This document shows positions 59,870 through 64,000 of a stretch of DNA of 64,000 nucleotides, in pieces. Numbering within the stretch: position 1 is the first letter of the stretch; each line of letters begins with the position of its first letter. The notes below the pieces were generated by a model. The model was not told where the DNA came from. It saw only the letters and a list, made by a program, of their open reading frames with translations, and made no database searches. The translations under genes and the position numbers were made by a program. The stretch comes from Gemmatimonadota bacterium (GTDB taxonomy: Bacteria > Latescibacterota > UBA2968 > GCA-2709665), in NCBI GenBank assembly GCA_028873695.1, contig JAPPNU010000062.1, positions 25,508 to 89,507 on the forward strand, in the 5' to 3' direction.

Positions 59870-61159
59870 TTGGGAAGCCGTTCGGCAGCGTTATTCGAAG
59901 CGGCGCAGCGGGTGATTCCCGGGGGGGTGAACAGCCCGGCGCGGGCGTTCGGTCCGGTGGGCGGCCAGCCGCTTTTTCTGACGCGAGGGCGCGGATCGAA
60001 GGTCTTCGATGCGGACCGGCGGGAATATATCGACTACGTCTGCTCATGGGGTCCGTTGATTCTCGGCCACGCGCCGCCGGTCGTCGTCGAGGCAATCAGG
60101 AAGGTCTGCGAGGATGGCACGAGTTTCGGCGCGCCCACGGAAATCGAGGTCGCAATGGCCGGGCTGGTCACCGAACTCGTACCCGGCGTGGATATGGTGC
60201 GCATGGTGAATTCGGGCACGGAGGCCACGATGTCCGCGGTGCGCCTGGCAAGAGGGTATACCGGACGGGAAAAAATCATCAAGTTCGAGGGCTGCTGGCA
60301 CGGGCACGCGGACAGCTTCCTGATTCAGGCGGGGTCGTCGGCGCTGACCATGGGCGTGCCCAGCAGCCCCGGCGTCACCGCCGGAACGGCGTCGGGTACC
60401 GTCACGGCGCCCTACAATGACATCGAGGCGGTAGAGCGGATCGTGGCGGAGAACCCGGACGAGATCGCGGCGGTCATCGTAGAGCCGGTGGCTGGAAACA
60501 TGGGCGTGATTCCGCCGGCCCAAGGGTTCCTGAAAGGGCTGCGCGAACTCACCTTCGATTCGGGCATCGTGCTGATTTTTGACGAGGTGATTACGGGTTT
60601 CCGCGTTCATCCGGGCGGCGCGCAGGGGTTGTACGGGATAACGCCGGATCTGACCACGCTGGGGAAGATTATCGGCGGTGGCCTGCCGGTGGGCGCATTC
60701 GGCGGCCGGCGCGAGATCATGTCGCATATTTCGCCGCTGGGCAGAGGGGTTTCGCAGGCCGGGACGCTTTCGGGCAACCCTCTCGCGATGACGGCCGGAT
60801 ACGAGACGCTCAGGCAACTCCGTGAACCGGGCGTCTATGAGGCGCTAGAGGGTAAGTCCGCCGCGCTGGAGGCCGGTTTCCTGGAGAACCTGAAGTCGCT
60901 CGGGCTGCCCTTTCGCCTGAACCGGGTCGGGTCGATGATGACCCTGTTCTTTACCGACCGCGCCGTGACACGATACGAAGGCGCCGTGGCCTGCGACCAG
61001 GACGCATTCGCGCGTTACTTCCGTCTGATGCTGGAACAGGGCGTGTATCTGGCGCCCTCCCAGTTTGAAGCCACGTTCATTTCGCTGGCGCATACCGATG
61101 AGGATATCGACCGAACGGTCAATGCGCAATACACGGCCCTCAAAGAATGCGTGGCTTAA
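59870..61159 (+). CDS. hemL: Glutamate-1-semialdehyde 2,1-aminomutase
   Basis: A 429-residue PLP enzyme that converts glutamate-1-semialdehyde to 5-aminolevulinate in tetrapyrrole synthesis. Hallmarks are [18 protein letters not shown] near the N-terminus, [17 protein letters not shown] near residue 115, [15 protein letters not shown] near 143, the cofactor Asp in [10 protein letters not shown] near 238 and the Schiff-base Lys in [17 protein letters not shown] near 265. The start is TTG 59870, well supported by AAAGGAGGG with 5 nt spacing. The downstream HEAT gene overlaps its end. Confidence 0.94.
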   Translation: MGSRSAALFEAAQRVIPGGVNSPARAFGPVGGQPLFLTRGRGSKVFDADRREYIDYVCSWGPLILGHAPPVVVEAIRKVCEDGTSFGAPTEIEVAMAGLVTELVPGVDMVRMVNSGTEATMSAVRLARGYTGREKIIKFEGCWHGHADSFLIQAGSSALTMGVPSSPGVTAGTASGTVTAPYNDIEAVERIVAENPDEIAAVIVEPVAGNMGVIPPAQGFLKGLRELTFDSGIVLIFDEVITGFRVHPGGAQGLYGITPDLTTLGKIIGGGLPVGAFGGRREIMSHISPLGRGVSQAGTLSGNPLAMTAGYETLRQLREPGVYEALEGKSAALEAGFLENLKSLGLPFRLNRVGSMMTLFFTDRAVTRYEGAVACDQDAFARYFRLMLEQGVYLAPSQFEATFISLAHTDEDIDRTVNAQYTALKECVA

Positions 61160-61611
61160 GGGTACTTCTTATACTGTCGCTCGGTTTGCCGGCGTGCGGC
61201 GGCGACAGCGATCACTTTACGCGGCTCCGGGCCGGAACGCCCCGTGAACGCGAGGATGCGGCAGCCTATCTGGGCGCGCACCGCGTTGCCGGCGCGGTTC
61301 CCCATTTGCGGCGGGCCCTGCGAGACACGGTTCCGGAAGTGCGGGCCAAGGCAGTCTGGGCGTTGGGGATGCTGGGCGCCGGCGAAGCGCTTCCCGATCT
61401 GACGCCGTTACTCAAAGACCGCAGCCGCCGGTTACGCCAGCAGGCCGCCGTCGCAATCATGCATATCGAACGGCCCGAGGCCATTGCCGCCCTGGAGATC
61501 GCAATGCGGACGGAAAGAGATCCCTGGGTCAGGAGCGATCTGGCACGGGCTATAGAGCATCTCAAACAGTTTGTCGGCGAATCGGATATTGCGGAAGGGA
61601 CCTTTCGGTAA
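61147..61611 (+). CDS. Small HEAT-repeat lipoprotein
   Basis: A 154-residue protein with a signal peptide ending in the lipobox LPAC (residues 14-17), followed by HEAT/PBS-type repeats: [42 protein letters not shown] and [14 protein letters not shown]. It is probably a membrane-bound scaffold; no enzyme motif is seen. Its ATG overlaps the hemL stop by 13 bp, so it is likely translationally coupled, although no functional tie to heme synthesis is known. Confidence 0.75.
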   Translation: MRGLRVLLILSLGLPACGGDSDHFTRLRAGTPREREDAAAYLGAHRVAGAVPHLRRALRDTVPEVRAKAVWALGMLGAGEALPDLTPLLKDRSRRLRQQAAVAIMHIERPEAIAALEIAMRTERDPWVRSDLARAIEHLKQFVGESDIAEGTFR

Positions 61612-61685
61612 GCGTGGCCTGAGCCACACCGCCGGGCCTGAATCCCGACCCGCGAATCGAACCGCGAAATAAAGGAATCTCAATA

Positions 61686-63857
61686 ATGAAAAATCGGCTG
61701 AAAAGGCATCTTCGCACGGCCTGCCTTGCAGGTTTCCTTTCAATCGGATGGGCGACGTCCGCCGCCTCGGACTGGACGCACTGGCGCGGGCCGATGCAGA
61801 CTGGCGCGTCTCCGGAAACCGGTCTGGTTTCCAGCTGGTCCCAGGACGGAGAAAACCTGGTCTGGCGCTCGGAGTTTATCGGCCGGTCCACGCCGGTGAT
61901 CCTGAATGGGCGGGTCTACGTGATCGGAAGAACGGGGGAAGGGATCACCAGGCAGGAACACGTCGCGTGTTTCGACGCGGAGAGCGGCCGGCTGATATGG
62001 GAACACAAGTTCAACGTGTGGCACTCCACCATCACGTTCAACCGGCTGGGCTGGGCGAATCTCGGCGCCGACGGGGAAACCGGCAACGTGTACGCACACC
62101 TGGTGAACGGTCTCCTGCTGGGTTTCAATGGTGATGGACGGGTCCTCTGGAGCAGGTCGCTGACCGAGGAGTTCAACCGGTTTTCGGGCTACGGCGGCAG
62201 ACTGCACACGCCCGTAGTCGACGGTGACCTGGTGGTCATCAGCATGGGAAACCGGGGCTGGGCGGACCGTCCTCCCTCCCACCGGTACGTGGCCTTCGAC
62301 AAGCGGACCGGAGAGACCGTTTGGATGGCGCGGCCGGGCGGGGGCGGGCAGGTCGACCTGACCGTATACTCCACGCCGATAGCTGCGACCATCGACGGCC
62401 GGAGGCTATTGATCGCGGGGAACGGAAACGGTGGGATATTCGCCTTCAAGGCCGCGACGGGTGAAGTGGTATGGGGGTTCCCCTTGAGCAGGCGGGGTAT
62501 CAACACGTCTCCGGTTGCCGCTGACAATCGCGTTTACGCGACCCACAGCGAAGAAAACGTGGACAATACCACGATGGGACGGGTCGTCTGCCTCGACGCT
62601 GCAACGGGAAGAGAGATCTGGCGGCAGGACGGGATCGCGGCGGGGTATGCTTCTCCGGCCCTTCACGCCGGGCGGCTGTACGTCATTGACAACTCGGCGA
62701 ACGTGCACTGCCTTGACGCGGAGTCCGGGCGGAAATACTGGGAGCGGAACGTCGGCACGGTGGGCAAGGGTTCACCGACGTGGGCCGACGGCAAATTATA
62801 CGTCACCGAAGTCAACGGCGGAGTCCGGATACTCGAGGTCGAGGATGAGGGTGCGCGGGTACTGGATGAAAAGAAGATCATGATATCCGGCGGGAGGCCC
62901 GCGGAAATCTACGGTTCGGTCGCTGTCGCATACGGCCGCGTCTACTTCGCAACCGAAGCGGGACTCTTCTGCCTGGGCGACGGGGATGCGCCGTTCAAGC
63001 CCGGACCCACGCCGTTTGTCGGACACCCGCGCGCACCTTCAGACGCCGAACCGGCGGCGTTGCTGGTCGTTCCGGCGGAGATGACGCTGACGTCGGGCGA
63101 GGCGCTGGCGCTGGTCGCCCGGTCGTACGACGCGCTGGGACGATTGATCGGAGAGGTCGATGCAGGGTGGACCCTCGATAGACTGACGGGAGAGGTAGAG
63201 AACGGTCGGTTCACCCCGGCGAACCAGGGACAGGCCGGATGGGTGGTTGCCTCGACCGGGGGGTTGACCGCGCGGGCATGGGTGCGGGTGGCGCCCGAGC
63301 CGCCCTGGACCGAGGACTTCGAGGGGGTCCCCGCGGGCAAGAATCCGCGCCACTGGGTGTGGGGCGGCCGGGGGTTCAGGGTCGAGGACAAGGATGGAAA
63401 CAAGGTCCTGGTGAAGCCGCCCGCGGCGCGGGGACTGGACCGGTCCAATCTGTACATCGGGCCGCCTGAAATGAGCGGATACACCGTACAGGCCGACCTG
63501 ATGGGGGGCCGGCGCAGACGATGGCTGCCGGACATGGGCCTGATCGCTCACCGGTACATCCTGGACCTGCAGGGCGCATACAAGCGACTGGAAGTCCGGT
63601 CCTGGTCGTCTGATCTGAGGATGGTTCATCGCGTGGCGTTCGACTGGGAACCGGACGTCTGGTATACCATGAAGATGCGAGTGGATATCGATGGCGGTCG
63701 GGCGATTGTGCGGGGTAAGGTATGGAAGCGGGGCGACGTGGAGCCCGCGGCCTGGACGATCGAGGCGGAGGACCCGCTGCCCATACGTGAAGGCAGCCCC
63801 GGGCTATACGGGTATTCGCCGGCGAATATCTACTACGACAACGTGAGCGTGTACTGA
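61686..63857 (+). CDS. Exported PQQ-like beta-propeller protein with C-terminal jelly-roll
   Basis: A 723-residue secreted protein. Following a signal peptide (LAGFLSIGWATSAAS), residues 30-430 form a PQQ-type propeller starting DWTHWRGP with blades such as VACFDAESGRLIWEHKF, YVAFDKRTGETVWMA and VVCLDAATGREIWRQD. A linker follows (about 450-545), then a carbohydrate-binding-like jelly-roll to the end (WTEDFEGVPAGKNPRHW, ending YYDNVSVY). The propeller lacks the catalytic residues of quinoprotein dehydrogenases, so a scaffold or sugar-binding role is more likely. ATG 61686 is about 75 bp after the HEAT gene. Confidence 0.75.
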   Translation: MKNRLKRHLRTACLAGFLSIGWATSAASDWTHWRGPMQTGASPETGLVSSWSQDGENLVWRSEFIGRSTPVILNGRVYVIGRTGEGITRQEHVACFDAESGRLIWEHKFNVWHSTITFNRLGWANLGADGETGNVYAHLVNGLLLGFNGDGRVLWSRSLTEEFNRFSGYGGRLHTPVVDGDLVVISMGNRGWADRPPSHRYVAFDKRTGETVWMARPGGGGQVDLTVYSTPIAATIDGRRLLIAGNGNGGIFAFKAATGEVVWGFPLSRRGINTSPVAADNRVYATHSEENVDNTTMGRVVCLDAATGREIWRQDGIAAGYASPALHAGRLYVIDNSANVHCLDAESGRKYWERNVGTVGKGSPTWADGKLYVTEVNGGVRILEVEDEGARVLDEKKIMISGGRPAEIYGSVAVAYGRVYFATEAGLFCLGDGDAPFKPGPTPFVGHPRAPSDAEPAALLVVPAEMTLTSGEALALVARSYDALGRLIGEVDAGWTLDRLTGEVENGRFTPANQGQAGWVVASTGGLTARAWVRVAPEPPWTEDFEGVPAGKNPRHWVWGGRGFRVEDKDGNKVLVKPPAARGLDRSNLYIGPPEMSGYTVQADLMGGRRRRWLPDMGLIAHRYILDLQGAYKRLEVRSWSSDLRMVHRVAFDWEPDVWYTMKMRVDIDGGRAIVRGKVWKRGDVEPAAWTIEAEDPLPIREGSPGLYGYSPANIYYDNVSVY

Positions 63858-63963
63858 ACGGAGTCCCTTCCGGATGCGAAGGCATAGAGCATCAATCCGG
63901 ACGTCCGGTTAATCGCCAGACGGGCGTCAACACGAACAAAGATACACGGAGACAACGACAACA

Positions 63964-64000
63964 ATGAAATCGATAGGAAAATACACCGTCGCCGTTATGC
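63964..64000 (+). CDS. Start of a further gene, cut by the window end
   Basis: ATG 63964 opens a frame reading MKSIGKYTVAV up to the window edge, with GGAG about 13 nt upstream. The basic-then-hydrophobic start suggests a signal peptide. Nothing more can be said about its function. Confidence 0.45.
   Translation, partial: MKSIGKYTVAVM

Noticed and set aside
1-64000. CRISPR array
   Set aside because: No regularly spaced short direct repeats were seen; the repeats found are dispersed or paired only.
1-64000. rRNA or tRNA genes
   Set aside because: No rRNA motif or convincing cloverleaf with a GGTTCGAATCC-type arm was noticed by eye; a tRNA-finding program would be decisive.

Overview
The window is 64 kb of GC-rich bacterial chromosome from a Gram-negative-type (diderm) organism. 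This rests on apolipoprotein N-acyltransferase, lipobox-bearing lipoproteins, a dTDP-rhamnose branch and many exported proteins. No rRNA or other phylogenetic marker gives the lineage. The mix of gene families (several Gfo/Idh/MocA oxidoreductases, a neutral-ceramidase-like protein, SUMF1-fold, PQQ-propeller, HEAT and dockerin proteins, and a fused glycyl-tRNA synthetase) is the style of uncultured Latescibacterota and related heterotrophs; that placement is inference. The left edge (1-89) looks like low-quality contig end.

Layout. 0-6.2 kb: fragment of a Mur ligase, DUF4432 sugar-epimerase-like protein, fused GlyQS, RsmD, and a DUF5069 gene with an in-frame TGA (candidate selenocysteine). 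6.2-11.5 kb (minus): Fe(III)-type ABC importer (membrane-anchored binding protein, ATPase, double-domain permease) plus an unknown membrane protein. 11.6-20.6 kb (minus): secreted dockerin/Vgb-propeller protein, HEAT lipoprotein, tandem SUMF1 protein, mutarotase-like protein, unknown secreted protein, ceramidase-like protein, and an NAD-dependent epimerase. 21-25.5 kb: ABC exporter, GNAT, SLC13 symporter. 25.6-36 kb: four Gfo/Idh/MocA oxidoreductases (two in tandem), M20 peptidase, class III aminotransferase, 2-hydroxyacid dehydrogenase, SDR and MobA-like transferase, which together look like catabolism of sugar acids, amino sugars or amino acids. 36-47.5 kb (plus): McsA-like zinc protein, large GH106-like glycosidase, small membrane protein, methyltransferases, cupin, DMT transporter, NIF3, a DUF433/toxin-remnant/GNAT locus, VOC protein and a PAT-type acetyltransferase. 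47.5-50.8 kb (minus): TrmJ, carboxypeptidase-regulatory-domain protein, BioF/KBL. 51-56 kb: an Lnt-TatC fusion, Ca2+/cation exchanger, RmlB, RmlC. 56-59.5 kb (minus): zinc-ribbon protein and UvrA. 59.8-64 kb: HemL, HEAT lipoprotein, PQQ-propeller protein and the start of one more gene.

Most notable: (1) a DUF5069 gene whose TGA falls where I recall the family having Cys, followed by a SECIS-like hairpin; (2) apolipoprotein N-acyltransferase fused to TatC in one reading frame; (3) a ~168-195 bp imperfect palindrome present three times, plus one terminal remnant, always in the same orientation and directly upstream of the Shine-Dalgarno of a gene, so possibly a leader RNA rather than random MITEs; (4) a DUF433/DUF5615-type toxin-antitoxin locus in which the toxin start is fused in frame to an acetyltransferase. 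Several further intergenic repeat families occur. No CRISPR array, rRNA, tRNA or transposase gene was seen.
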